Source: Ptychodera flava
Taxonomy: Eukaryota > Hemichordata > Enteropneusta > Ptychoderidae
Length of the DNA: 64,000 nucleotides
Assembly: GCF_041260155.1 (NCBI RefSeq)
Contig: NW_027248277.1
Coordinates: 26,424,322-26,488,321 of the forward strand
Reading direction: 5' to 3'
The notes below the pieces were generated by a model. It was not told the origin of the DNA and made no database searches. It saw only the letters and a list, made by a program, of their open reading frames with translations. This document shows, piece by piece, positions 47,061 to 59,330 of this stretch. Each line of letters starts with the position of its first letter. The first letter of the stretch is position 1. The position numbers were made by a program, and so were the translations under genes.

Positions 47061-47150
47061 TGGAGATTTAGCCGAGTGGTTCTGTCTGTGGCCTCTCAGC
47101 TAGGCGACTGATGCCGTATGTTGTGGGTTCGAAACCGATTGAAAACTATC
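47061..47150 (+). repeat. tRNA-derived SINE head
   Basis: An A-box-like TTAGCCGAGTGGTT (about 47068) and a B-box-like GTGGGTTCGAAACC (about 47122) are spaced as in a tRNA with a long variable arm. No complete cloverleaf with acceptor stem is seen, so it is a SINE promoter rather than a tRNA gene. The SINE body probably continues towards 47400. A related head lies at 42316. Confidence 0.65.
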
Positions 47151-47473
47151 CGAATTCCCTAGAGGATCAATTTAACAGACCTGCCTTTCCTACAATGGCA
47201 CTACAATAACACCAGCTGGATTAGATAAACATAACAATGGAACATTCTCACCTTAGGGATTAAAAGTCTTCTGTTTGTCACCCGAGTTGCTCAGGTAAGG
47301 ACTGGGTTTCAGGTACCATTCAAGTTAATGCGTCGTCCCCTAATGATGTCAAAATTTCAACTTGATTGGATTTATGAATGAAAGTATATACCTCTAACAT
47401 TTGCACATCTCCTGGGTTATGGGCCACTTTACTCACTAAATGAAAGTAATCCATGTAAATAAAACACAAATTG

Positions 47474-47475
<2 letters not shown>

Positions 47476-47547
<72 letters not shown>
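47476..47547. repeat. (TA)n microsatellite
   Basis: A pure TA tract within the ACAD region, in the interval between the first and second recognised exons. Confidence 0.95.
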
Positions 47548-47550
<3 letters not shown>

Positions 47551-47930
47551 TGTAAACTATATGCTTTGCAAAATTTAATATATTGTCCCTTCAACAATAA
47601 AATCAAGCCACCATTGAAATTTTTGGGTTAAAACAGTAAAGTCGCTCAAATTTACTGTGAATTGTTAAATACTAGGAACATAAATGGATGTTATGTTTTT
47701 AATTTTGAAGCCGCATCATCTGAAATCTGTGATAAATTTGCCAGGATTTTTGTCCCACTTGTAACAATTTCTTGTTCTTGTCCTAAATGTCTGTCATGTT
47801 CAACTTGTCATCACAACCTGTATATGTGTAATAGCCAATGCTATGATTGAGAATTATATCATACCAGTATACTGATGGCGCAAATACAGTGATCTGATTG
47901 GTTGAGACGTGAAAAAAACCGTGGTATATT

Positions 47931-47955
47931 GGCAATATACCACGGCTGGCATACA
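47931..47955. repeat. Short palindrome
   Basis: CCGTGGTATATTGG-CAATATACCACGG pairs almost perfectly around a tiny loop. It lies in AT-rich intronic text and resembles a transposon end. Confidence 0.6.
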
Positions 47956-49482
47956 CGCAAGCTCTCAGCTATTATAGCTTTGTCAATACCAGTGAATTTT
48001 GTGATGTCATACTGTCAGATTATTACTGATAATGTATCAAATTATCCAGCATTGTGGCCCAAGATGTTTTCTACATGTACAAATTCACAGGCATGGCCTA
48101 AACTATATACTGTAGCAATAATGTTCATCCCTATTTCCCTGTACATAGATCCACATTCCCCACTGAAAACAATAGGTGTGGGTCAAACCATTATGGTAAC
48201 GGGGTTAAAACAAGTCAACAGAAGCCATAGATCTGCCACCCTCAGGGCAGATGTGATGAACCACTGACTGAATAGTGTTCTTGTTGATGCAAATTAATTC
48301 TACACATTACATGCATTAGAACAAGGCTATTTTTAGAATTCCTAAACTTGACCCAAAAAGTTCAAAAAAATTAAAATGAAGAGAGCAAAATGATCAACAG
48401 TAAAAGTAATACACATGGAGAGGTTGAAAGTCTGTCCCCATGTTGCATGTTGCCTTAATTCACTGTAATTTCTTGATAGTGTATTGTACAGATGTAGAAA
48501 TAGATTTGGGTACTTTGAATAATCATTAGTGCGCCCTCTAGTCTAAATTGACACTCCACTTACTGAATCAAGTTGTCTCTGATACGTGATAATTTGACAT
48601 ATTACATGTACTGGTATTGAGTGGATGCGAAGAAATTTCCAGAAATTCATAAATAGACTCAAAGAGTTAGTGAGTTAGAGGGCACAATGGTGAGCATTCA
48701 TTTGTCATCAAACTGATCAGGGGATCAGAAACTGAATATGATGTTATGGTTTTCAACAAAACTGACATGTATGTTGGTTTCTTGATTGATCCCGTATATA
48801 AATGTATGTGCACAGTCTGCTCTGATGTTTTAAAATTCATGAAGCTTTATGTGAAGTAGACTCACAGGGAACTTGGACTGCTGACAAAATAAAATATTCA
48901 CTGTATTTATCTTCCTGAAATAAATATTCATGTTCCTGTTGTTTTCAACATAAAAATGATAATATACAGCAAAATGATAATGTACAGCCAAAAATCTGCT
49001 CAACATTATCATGACTTTACAACCTGTCTTAACTTTGAATTTACATCGGATTGTGATCCGCCAATAAGGGGTTGGGTGTTTCAGGCATACTGTACTAGTT
49101 TCTAAACTGTAAAACTTTGACATTGAAAATCACTGATTTTACATCTTTAGGGAGATTTCCGTGAAATGACAGAACAGTGAGAACAAGGAACATCATTGCA
49201 CCAAACTTGACATCTTTGCCAAAGACCATTGAAATGAAGTATATTTTTTATCAAAACACAGAATGTTTAGGTGCATATGTAGATTGAATTGTATCCCTTG
49301 TATAATGTAGAGGTGATTGTTTACATGGCTGGTCACTTACTGTAAAGGAAGCTCCAATTACCATGGTGACGTTGTACTGTACCTAGCGGTAGCCTCAGTC
49401 TTTATAAACACTTTCAGGCCTGACTTTCTGGTAACTTACCATGTATAGGGATTTAGGCCTGAAAGGGTTAACAGTCACTTAA

Positions 49483-50589
49483 CCCCTTGACTACCAAGGC
49501 CAATGTATTCCTATATACCAGGCACAGTATGTAAATATTGATAAAATCTTGTGTGTGGTCATTGCATAAACACTGCTAAGAGTAAAAATAAGTAAGTACC
49601 AATAAACCATATGTTTTCTAAATCAGCATGAAAATTTCCACTTTTTCATACATAAGTTTTGTATTTCCAGGTCACGTGACCGATCACATGTCACATCATG
49701 TGACCAGAGTTGGCAAAGAATATGAATATTTGAAGCATCAGGACGTCTTTTCAATCCATAAAATGACGCAAATTTGAATACAGTTGCAATTTTCATGGCA
49801 TTGTCTTTACATATATGTAATTATAACTACCCTTTACTTTATTAATAAATGTACCTATTCGAGATTTTTCTCACAAAAGGCAGAGTAAATGAACCACAAA
49901 CAGCATCTGACATGATTCTGTATTTGAAAATCAACACATTTTATATTTGTAAACACCTGCTTTATGTCTTCCTTGCGGAAACATGCATCTAAAATGGTTA
50001 TGATTTATCAAAAAATAATTCACAATATTTAAAAATACATTTTAGGAACAACATATCACATGGCCAAACACATGACCAGTCATGTGACCAGTCATATTGA
50101 TAATATGGCTGCTATAAAATTTCACAGGCTTAGCAAAAAATTGTATTTCCTCTAGTTTCGTTCACGAATATTGCTGTTAATAGAACATATTTACATATAA
50201 ATCATTTGTTTTCAATAAATAAACAGTTCATTTCATTAAAAAAAACAAACCATAAACATCTTCGTGATCGTCCGTACTTCTGAAAACTGTAAACAATCAG
50301 CGCAAAAATCTGTGATCAGCCTGACCTTTCAGGGTCGAGGTCATGGGTCAAGTCATTTGCTTCCGGATTTTGGCCATACTCGGACGTACGGGGCGCAATC
50401 AAATATTCAGGCCAGATCGGAATACATCAATCTTAGTCGCGCTGCGTGCCGACGCCGAAATTATGGGAATTTTAGGGACAAAAATTAAGCAAATACGCCT
50501 ATTTAACTGTGCGGATATTTCCGGCACTCTAGGTATATGGTAATTCAATATGGCGCCGGATATATCCGGCGCCATAGGTAGTCAAGGGG
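49483..50589. mobile_element. Non-autonomous piggyBac-type element
   Basis: TTAA (49479-49482) is followed by CCCCTTGACTACC, and GGTAGTCAAGGGG is followed by TTAA (50590-50593). Precise TTAA duplication with C-run 13-bp ends is diagnostic of the piggyBac superfamily. The 1.1-kb body has no transposase. A 28-base subterminal palindrome, TATGGCGCCGGATA/TATCCGGCGCCATA, sits directly inside the right end. Confidence 0.85.
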
Positions 50590-50668
50590 TTAATTACCTT
50601 TAAGCAAATTCATGTACCGGTATATCATTTGATATGAAAACAACAAAAAACTTTGATACATACTTTCA

Positions 50669-50674
<6 letters not shown>

Positions 50675-50754
<80 letters not shown>
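50675..50754. repeat. (TA)n microsatellite
   Basis: A TA tract of about 80 bases between the piggyBac-type element and ACAD exon 2. Confidence 0.95.
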
Positions 50755-50756
<2 letters not shown>

Positions 50757-50881
50757 ATACATGTATTTATTGTCAACCAGATAAGTATACATTCTGTTTT
50801 GTTTACACATATAGCAAAACACATTGACAAAAGTAGATAGGATCAAAAGTTGCCTTTTATGGGCTGAAAACTTAGCATTGT

Positions 50882-51040
50882 AGACGTCTGTGTAGTCATT
50901 ATTGTGTTGATGTTAAGTCTATAATGTTTGTATTTAATTTATAACAGAATATGGCAGGACAGACGTCTGTGTAGTCATTATTGTGTTGATGTTAAGTCTA
51001 TAATGTTTGTATTTGAATTTATAACAGAATATGGCAGGAC
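50882..51040 (+). repeat. Tandem duplication of a splice acceptor
   Basis: A 79-bp unit (50882-50960) is repeated at 50961-51040 with one base added. The unit ends with the polypyrimidine-poor ATAACAG acceptor and the first bases of ACAD exon 2, AATATGGCAGGAC. Two equivalent acceptors therefore precede the exon; use of the first would add intronic text to the mRNA. Confidence 0.9.
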
Positions 51041-51157
51041 AGGTGCAGATTTCTCCTACACTGTTGCATTTATGGAAGAGTTTGATGGAATCTGATGTGG
51101 TGGATTGCCTCTGTCAATTGGTATGCAGTCAGATGTTGAAACACAAGGTCTTAATAG
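51028..51157 (+). pseudogene. ACAD exon 2 with in-frame TGA
   Basis: It encodes EYGRTGADFSYTVAFMEEFD, GI, stop, CGGLPLSIGMQSDVETQGLN. The family text is EYGG.G.DFSYT.AFMEEFG.IRCGGLPMSIG, so the TGA at 51093-51095 replaces an arginine codon; CGA to TGA is the common CpG transition. The acceptor is TTTATAACAG and the donor GGTATT. The 79 bases before and including the exon start are duplicated upstream (see 50882-51040). Confidence 0.85.
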
Positions 51158-51642
51158 GTATTGTCTCCTTGTTCACTTTCAACAAAGTATTTACTTTTTG
51201 TTTATTTTTTTGTGTTTGTGTCACCAATGAAAGAGGGGTAAAATAGACTTTGGATATCAGCTTTGTTTTGCATGTATAAGTACTCAAGACATGTTCACTC
51301 TGAAGTCAGAGACATCTAACAATCCTACTTTCCACATTGATGTCTCCATGAACTTGGGAACACTGTCAACAAACACTCTGTTAATAAACAAAAAATGTCA
51401 CAGAAAACATCCAGTGTTGAACTTGAAATTACAAGATTGAGACTTAAATTTTACAATTGTAATTTACCATGGAACAAAAAATTCAAAACTGAACCCCAAA
51501 ACGAGCATTTTGAAACTGACACTGGTAGCAAAATGTTTTTCTTGTAATACAAATGTCAACTTTCAATATCACAACTAGAATGGTACATACTAGTAATCAG
51601 TGTACATGCACAGTCTCTCCACAAAGACACTGGTAGAGATGT

Positions 51643-51786
51643 TAGCCCTGGACTCATGAGCGGAATGTAGGATGGGCTACTTTTACACTCAGTCACCAAA
51701 TGCCAAGGTGGTAGGAAGGGAATCAGGCATCCTTGTATAAAGTATAAGCAGCCCGCCCCATGTTCTGCCTATGAGTCCAGGGCTGT
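51643..51786. mobile_element. Small MITE (144 bp)
   Basis: TAGCCCTGGACTCATGAGCG at the left faces CCTATGAGTCCAGGGCTGTA at the right. The inverted repeat AGCCCTGGACTCAT is perfect over 14 bp. There is no coding capacity and no clear target duplication. Confidence 0.75.
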
Positions 51787-53058
51787 ATACACATCTATAC
51801 ACAAAGACGACCGCATGCTTCCCCATGATTCAAAGCCATGCACTGCTGTACCCCATTTCGTTACACCCATGTGTTATGTAAAACTTGAAAACCTGTTTTC
51901 TCAACTTTGGAATGATCTTAAACACATCAATGAAAGCTAATAGTATATTCTCGAACAATACGTTGGAAAAGGACATGTATTATCGTAAAACTTGTGAGCA
52001 AAGCAGCACAGTGATTTGCATGTTTCAATGACCAACTTCAAAATGAAGTCACAAGAAGACACACACTTTCCATTCTTTGAAGAGTAGCTCAGTGTAACTC
52101 TTTTGGAGATATTTACATCTGAACGCCATGGAAGGTATGTCAATTGGGATTTAAAACAACTGCCGAAAATTGCCAGTGAATGCTTTCCTGGTAAATCCGT
52201 GTTTTCACTTCTGTGCTTGCTCATTGAATATTGATGTTACAATGCCTTCTGTGATTGCTCAGTAAAACGGTCATGACTCCTGCAATGGTCTCCTGCTGTA
52301 GAGTGTACACCAACTCATATTTTCTGTAAAATATTTGTTACAAATAGTCTCCTCTCTGTGCACCATCACAGGGTTCTCGCAGTGTGGTTGTTGATTTGCA
52401 TTATCAGCACAGTATGTTGTAATGTTAAGGTAGAACATGCCTCAGGGACAGAAATTCCGGCTTTCAAATTTTTTCAATTCTCTGCTGACAGACCATTTTT
52501 GGGGGCTCATTTTAAAACTCTTGATGAAAGAAAAAGTTTTCACAGTCTTAGTTTTTTGAAAATCAAAAATTATGTCTTTCCCTAAGAGTTTTCACAGGGA
52601 TTTCAGCCATTTTAAATTTGAATTATCAGGAAATCTTAGGTAATTTATCTCTATAGTACCAAGTTTGCACGCTGACCGTGACGCAATTTTCTTGCTTTGG
52701 TAAGAGAATGGTCAAAAGTTTCACTGAGGAAAGTTTGAGTAAAAGTTTAAATCTTTCACTTTCGAGGCGCATATTACTTAAATGAGACTCTATCAATATA
52801 AGAATATTTATATTTTAATGAACTTTTATCTGGTTCTTGAATCTAAAGGTAGTGGCTATCTCCTTTAAGGAACTAGGGTTGTATATTAAGTCAGTAGATT
52901 AATCTGTCAGAGTTCTGTCTTGAGACAAAAATGAGAAAAACACGGTAGAAAGATGATGGTTTTTGTCCCTTTACCAAACTTTCCGAAAGCGATTTTCAAA
53001 CACTATTATAATAATGTATCCATGTTGTAATATCTGAGCAATCATATTTATTTTCTAG

Positions 53059-53131
53059 CTTTGATTCAGATGAACTGAAGGAAATGTTTTTAGAGCCAAG
53101 CATCAAAGAAGATATGGTTACCAGTCTTGGA
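53059..53131 (+). pseudogene. ACAD exon 3
   Basis: After TTATTTTCTAG, the exon continues the split serine codon and reads FDSDELKEMFLEPSIKEDMV, then TSLG. This fits the ACAD stretch leading to the FAD-binding GVSE.GAGSD motif. A GTAAGT donor overlaps codons for VSE. If it is used, the exon ends at 53131; if not, the frame stops at TGA 15 bases later. The GAGSD part is not found. Confidence 0.7.
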
Positions 53132-54162
53132 GTAAGTGAAACTTGAAGTGGTTCTGATTAACTAGTAGGTAAGAATTATCACATTCCATTAACCCATTCA
53201 TCAGCATGGTTTGACCCAACCCCATTGCACTGCTATATGCAGTCATGTCAGTGTAAGAAGATCATAACTGATATTTTTGATGAAACTGACTGAGAGTAAC
53301 TTAGGTACATAGGCTAGATTTCAAAACCAAGTGAAATCTTTGTACAAGACCAGTGTTGAACATTTATTGGTCCATGTTTCACATTCATGTTATGACTGCT
53401 ACTATTACAAAATGACACAACAGTTTGTACATATGACCCTTTTGTACTATGATGATGTACAGAGCAATGGATGGGATAAGGGTTATCCACACTCATAAGG
53501 TAGATTGTGCCTCAATTTGGACTGCTACAGTTTTACAATACTTTGCTGACATGCTACTTGTGAGGACTCAATTTTAAACTTGTCAGGAAAATAAAGTATT
53601 CACCTTGATTTTGTTAAAATCAAATATTTTATTTTCCTCATGGATTTAAAGGATTAGTAGCTGTAACTTTTGATAATTTGTTTCTTTTTTTGTCTTTAAA
53701 TGCCAAAAGAACTACATTTGGGTTTTTTCTACTCCCCAAAGCATGTTGGGATACAAAGTATTCAGCTTGTACTCTGCATGTACTGTATTTTTTTGTCAAC
53801 AATAATAATTCTAGTTTTTAATATCAGAATTCAAATGTCAACAATAACAGTGCATTTCACATTTATAGACACTGTGTTGACAAGCTAGATTGTGATTTAA
53901 AATGATTTTGGAGTAGAACAACAAAGAAACTTGAGTTGACGTTGAAAACAAAAACTGAAAAAAGTCATCAAAAGTTACAGATACTGTGCATTTATCATAA
54001 GGATAGCTTCCATTTGAATTTTAAGGAGTATTAATGAGATGATCATACAGTACAGGTTTGAGGTCAGGAAGTAATCCTTTGACATCTTAATATTGTTAAA
54101 TTTTATTTAGTTTGTTCCAGCACTATGCAAATCTGCATGGTGACGCCTGATATCTATTTATT

Positions 54163-54750
54163 ACTGACCAATCACAGACAAAATTAAAGGCAAACTCCAT
54201 GTAAGCTGACAAATCACAGAAAACATGAAAGGCAAAATCCATGCAAACTGACCAATCACAGACAACATTAAAGGCAAACTCCGTGCAAACTGACCAATCA
54301 CAGACAACATTAAAGGCACACTCCATGCAAACAGACCAATCACAGACAACATTAAAAGCAAATGCCATGCAAACTGACCAATCACAGACAACATTAAAGG
54401 CACACTCCATGCAAACTGACCAATCACAGACAACATTAAAGGCAAACTCCATGCAAACTGACCAATCACAGACAACATTAAAGGCACACTCCATGCAAAC
54501 TGACCAATCACAGACAACATTAAAGGCAAATGCCATGCAAACTGACCAATCACAGACAACATTAAAGGCAAACTCCATGTAAGCTGACAAATCACAGAAA
54601 ACATTAAAGGCACACTCAATGCAAACTGACCAATCACAGACAGCATTAAAGGCAAACTCCATGCAAACAGACCAATCACAGACAGCATTAAAGGCAAACT
54701 CCATGCAAACTGACCAATCACAGACAACATGAAAGGCAAACTCCATGCAG
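54163..54750. repeat. 42-bp minisatellite, ~14 copies
   Basis: The unit ACCAATCACAGACAACATTA plus AAGGCAAACTCCATGCAAACTG repeats in register to within 35 bases of ACAD exon 4. Because 42 is a multiple of three and the unit lacks stops in several frames, long open frames appear on both strands (up to 207 codons on minus). They are not genes. Each unit carries a CCAAT core. Confidence 0.95.
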
Positions 54751-54784
54751 CCGCTAACTTTTGCTTTTTAATTTCACTTGCAAG

Positions 54785-54951
54785 ACATGAAGACCACGGC
54801 AGTCAAGAAGGTGGTGATCACGTCATCAATGGTAGTAAAATGTGGATAACCAATGCGATTCAATCAGACTTGATGTGCTTGCTTGATAACACTGGTGATG
54901 AGCCCCTGCATCTGAATGAATCTATGATCTGTGTTGCTCTTGATATCAAAG
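54785..54951 (+). pseudogene. ACAD beta-domain exon, frameshifted
   Basis: After TTTCACTTGCAAG the text reads MKTTAVKK, then, in another frame, GGDHVINGSKMWITNAIQSD and LMCLLDNTGDEPLHLNESMI, and ends at a GTAAAC donor after DIKG. VINGSKMWITN is a hallmark of ACADs; the tryptophan and threonine there pack near the flavin. One base is missing at about 54808-54812. The minisatellite at 54163-54750 ends only about 35 bases before the exon. Confidence 0.85.
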
Positions 54952-55663
54952 GTAAACATTAATGCTTGAAGTCTCTGTGTTTTTTTCAGTGTCTTGTTTG
55001 CATTTAGAAATGACAGTGGTGTGATCTATTCCTTTACCCTTTCACACACCCCCCCCCCCCCCAATTTCCCTTTGTAGAGGTCCAACTTTACCATAGAAAA
55101 CAATGGGATCGATACAAACCATGGTGGTGAAAGGGTTAAGCAGGATGAACACCAATACTTGGCTGGTTCACAAAGTGTAAAATATGTGTGAGGTGCATTG
55201 TTGTTGACGACTGAATTCAAATCTTGACTGAAAGTCAGCATTTAACAATAGCAATGCAGCTTATGAATGCACAGATTGTATTGATAAGCTGAGTACAAGT
55301 CTTAGTTTAGTTTATACATGCCAAGGAACTGTGGTTGATACAGAACAAAATACTGCAAAAAAGTTTAATACTAAAAGTTATTGATTTGTGTTAAATGGCA
55401 AGTTGCTTTAATTTGCAATGATTTTTTCCCTAATTTTTAATCAACTGCATTTGCTTGTTCAGCTTTCAAATTACCTTTCATTACACAATGTTGAACTTGA
55501 CAAGTACATTTTATTCCAGAGTAGAAATCAAACATAAACAATAACAGTAGACAGTGGGTTGACAAGCAAAGGAAATGGTGTTTCAACATGTTTTGGAGAG
55601 TAGAAGAAAAACTTGCGATTGATATATGAATACAGGATTAGTGAAAACATTGACAGAAGTACT
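54952..55663. other. ACAD intronic stretch
   Basis: No exon for the rest of the ACAD beta domain was found here. A C-run near 55050 and AT-rich text are the only features. Confidence 0.4.
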
Positions 55664-56122
55664 TAAAACACAGCCTTTTTGATATTGTGCCATGATTCAA
55701 TAGACTCTGTATGATGTCAAGTAACCAAATCCTGACAAAGACATCTAGCACTGCAGAAATGACACAGGGAACAGACTTAGCAGACACTGAGACACAAGCA
55801 ACAGCTGCCACACTCCAAGCAGTGAGGGCGCTTCATTAGTTTAATTTACATAACAAAGGCAAAAGGATAAGGACACTTTCTAATGTAAGAGACACAAATA
55901 AATAAGGGCATTTTATTCATTACTCAGGTCACATCAAGTCCGGTCAGTACAAGGATATCTGCTTCGAAATTTCTGTGCTGTGCCCATGTTATTGTCATCA
56001 AGTAAGGTCAGTACTTTATATTATTGCCTGAATATATGGGTTTATGTGCCGGACAGTTTGCCCAACGCCAGGAGGGTATAATGTCTCCTGCTGCAAGGGT
56101 ACATGTATTCGGGTAATAATAT

Positions 56123-56419
56123 TTTTATTACATGCCTTCACAGTTAACATTTAGTTACATGCTGGGCATTCTCAAACAATTTTACCATTATCGACCAGCA
56201 TCAAACAGATTTTAACAAATAGCAGTGCGCAAATGGATATTTTACATCTAGCATTAAGTGTCTCCATGTACCATGACAATGAAAACATTGAAGGGCTTCA
56301 TCGGACTGGGTAACTATGAAAACCAGTCCGTACATCGTTCACACGGCACTGCTAACTCCCTGGATATTCTAATCAAATCAGTGCACTGATTTGCACTCAC
56401 ATGAAGGCATGTAATAAAA
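56123..56419. mobile_element. MITE inside duplication copy A
   Basis: TTTTATTACATGCCTTCA and TGAAGGCATGTAATAAAA are perfect 18-bp inverted ends around 297 bp. The counterpart in copy B is 60218-60515, so insertion preceded the duplication. Confidence 0.8.
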
Positions 56420-57708
56420 GGATATCAGTGTCAAAATTTTGGTGTTTTGTCCATATTTTTGATTTTCTGTGAGTCTTGCCAGCATGGCTGATTTTGTTCA
56501 GTTGTCAGTAAAACCAAAAAAAGGAAAATTTAATATTCGTGGTAAGCGTTACCTTCACAGACATTTTACCTCAGGAAACTTTATGCCGTGATAAATTCTT
56601 GCACCAAAAAATCATACAAACTATATATTATTTGACATTGAATACAAACACCATAATATTAAAATGATCACACTGTCCCAATGTTCTTTCAAGGTTTATA
56701 TCATCTTAATGTAAATGACCCATGGGTGCATTTAAGCATAGAAGTATTTTCATTGTAATAACACCGTCATTTGCAATTGCCAGATAATTCAGCATTAAGT
56801 GACAAGAAATATGATGTAAATCTGTACAAATTTCCCCCTCCACATGTAAAATACCCAGGATTCAGCTTGTCAGCATATTGTACACATCTTCATGCTCATA
56901 AATAGGTCAAAGGTCAAGCCAAATATTTTCAATGATATGGTATGCTAAATCATGGCATAAATTGTTGACATGTGTTTTCTCTTCACATCATCATTTCTGA
57001 ATCTAGAAATCTGTTTACAATAGCTGTAAAATGAATCTGAGATAAATAATTAATCTGCTGTTGATGAAGTCAAGGATCCATCCTACTGATGAAGGCAAAA
57101 TCCTCAACTAATTTGTGAAACTTTTTGTATATATTCATGAACAAATAAAAGTGTGAATGTTTATATTGGCAGACATTTATAATTTCAAATATTGATAAAT
57201 TTAACACAATTTCTTTCCATTGATCCAACTTTGCACCTTGATCCCTGATTTGTATTCATGTATGTGATAGAGATTATTTGAAAGTTTACTTTAGGAAAGT
57301 TGAACAAATGTTTAAGTCTTCAAATTTTGAGATACATACAACATTAAGACTCAAATATACTGGCCAAGGTCTTTTGAAAAATGCACTTAAACTGAATCTT
57401 TCCAAGTGCACCTTTTGTTGTTACATATACGGTAATTATATTGAACATTGTCTTCGAGTTGTGTTCACATGGTTGATGAAAATCATCATTATTTTTAGAG
57501 GTGTTTGATGATCTTTCATGAAAAAAAAAACAAATGTAAGAAGTACAGCTATTCTGGTTCTAATCTTTCTCATTCTGAAACTTTCTTATTTTCTCATTGT
57601 TTTCAATGGGCTGGATGTACCTACATACAGCAAAATAACTCTGTTTTTGTTCCATTGAATTTAAATTTATAACATGTTTAGTGGTTTTCTTTTATTCTGT
57701 CTCCACAG

Positions 57709-57869
57709 CAATGTATCTGCAAGGTTAGAGACATCACCAGACTTGCCTCCATGGCTGAGCTCAAGAGTAGAAGGCTAGTCAGAGAAATGGCCGATACCTG
57801 TCTGCAATACTGGGATGGAATGGATTCTACAGATGATGTCTTCATCAGCAGATACTGCAGGGATTTCAG
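57709..57869 (+). pseudogene. ACAD C-terminal exon, copy 1
   Basis: The exon lies between CTCCACAG and GTATGC (161 bp). It reads RDITRLASMAELKSGRLVRE, MADTCLQYWDGMDSTDDVFI, SRYCRDFR. ACADs have LASMAKLKAGR..RE..D.CLQYWGGMGFT.E...SR.YRD.R, so two glycines of YWGGMG are changed to aspartate. At the start, MYLQG is one base out of frame with RDITRL because of an extra T at about 57726; all four copies share this. Confidence 0.8.
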
Positions 57870-58098
57870 GTATGCACGGGTTATGATCTTCATTCCAGAT
57901 TATTAACAAAAGCACACACATTTATTATATGATCCTTACCAGCATTTTGTGCCCCTGATACTGCCGCGCCACTCAGTCAGTTTTGTAAATTCTCCTTAGC
58001 AGCTCCCTGACCTTTGGAACTCTCTGCTCTTGGACATAAAAACTTCTCCAAATGACAACTGCACTTTCAAAAAATGCTCAAAAACTTGCATCTTTCAA

Positions 58099-59330
58099 AG
58101 AGCATTTTTAGCTCACATTTGGTTATACCAATGTGAGTTTATCGTATAAGCTGAAGTTGATGGCGTCTGTATGTATGTGTGTATGTATGTATGTATGTAT
58201 GTATGTACAGTATGTCCGTCAACATCAAAAACACGCAAACCGCTGCACATTTCAGCTTGGTATTTGGTGTGTGGATGCATCCTGGGCTATAGATGGGATT
58301 TTGTTCAAATGAAGTCTGCATTGCCAAAATTATGCAAATGAGCTTACAAAATGTGAAAATGGTCAAGAATTAATATCTCGAGAACCGCTGTTTTGATTGA
58401 TTTGAAAATTTGTGTGCAAGTACCTTAGGTGAACCTTATACAGTTTTATGAATATTGTGAAGATATCTTTAATTATGAATTTTTGCTGAATTTTTTGGTG
58501 ATTTTTCTCATTTTCAATAAAAATTATTCTTCTCTGAAACCGCCAGCCCAATCGCTCTCAAATTTTGGTTGGATCTTTGCGAGGGTGTTACTCTTCTAAT
58601 TTGTTGAAATTATGACAAAATTTGGAAAATTACTATTTTGGAGCAATTTTGTTATTTTTGGTCAAAAAATCTTAAACAGTATTTTCTTTTTAAAACCCCT
58701 GGACAGACAGCTTTTATATTTTGTACACAGACGTACAGACATGACAATAGTCAGATATGTGGAAATTGTCCTGAAATATACAAATTTGTATTTTTAAGAC
58801 AATATTGTCATTTTTGGTCAAGAAAACTTGTTCTCAAAATTACTTGTTTGATAGCTTTGTAATTTGGTATAAAGCTCCGAGGGATGTTATTAGATAAATT
58901 TTCTGCTCAAAGTGTTGGGAAACCCCCAAATTTGTATATTTTAGGTAATTTTCTCAGTTTGTGACCTTAAATGACCTACACCAACCCAGTATATGTTGTG
59001 AGACCGTTTCGAAGGCTGTGAACATAATTTTGTCATATTTGGTATCAATTTGTAGGAAAATTTGATCCAGAAAACAAAGCTGAGGTGAATTTTTTCATTG
59101 CAGACCAATTTTTGCAACTTTTCTATGTAAGACATACAAGAACTAATGAGAAATTTGGATCCAGGATAATTCCAGATGTTGTAATCACCGCCCACAGTGG
59201 AAGGCATTTCACTATCTGTAACTAACTTAAGTGCTGTTTACATTAGAATGATAACACTCATAGCATTAATTAAAAACTCCCCAAGGTTGTAAATACATTT
59301 CCTGTAATCTGGCGTTATATAATACCAAGG
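58099..59330. repeat. Dispersed element beginning with a hairpin
   Basis: It starts near 58110 with the hairpin AGCTCACATTTGGTTATACC / AATGTGAG and continues through a TGTA microsatellite (58170-58206) and TCCGTCAACATC text. Diverged internal units follow (for example TTTTGGTCAAAAAATCTTAA near 58660 and TTTTGGTCAAGAAAACTTG near 58815). No protein is encoded. It has no counterpart in duplication copy B. Confidence 0.5.

Larger units (their letters stand above)
55664..58098. repeat. Segmental duplication, copy A
   Basis: 55664-56640 and 57673-58098 match 59761-61117 closely, including the ACAD C-terminal exon. Copy A has about 1.03 kb (56640-57672) that copy B lacks. Because CAAACTATA abuts the join in both, an insertion in A or a deletion in B are both possible. 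Confidence 0.85.

Noticed and set aside
47061-47150. Functional tRNA gene
   Set aside because: A and B boxes are present but no paired acceptor stem; a related degenerate head at 42316 points to a SINE family.
54123-54746. 207-codon open frame on the minus strand and 113-codon frame on the plus strand
   Set aside because: Both are produced by the 42-bp minisatellite, whose length is a multiple of three and whose unit lacks stops in several frames.
54163-54750. Regular repeats considered as a CRISPR array
   Set aside because: Units are contiguous without unique spacers, and the DNA is clearly eukaryotic.
57709-57740. QCICKVRDI as the start of the UBE2Z-like gene (which has QC..R.KRDI)
   Set aside because: The rest of the exon is clearly acyl-CoA dehydrogenase, and the UBE2Z exon at 63344 already contains its own DIMSIY segment.
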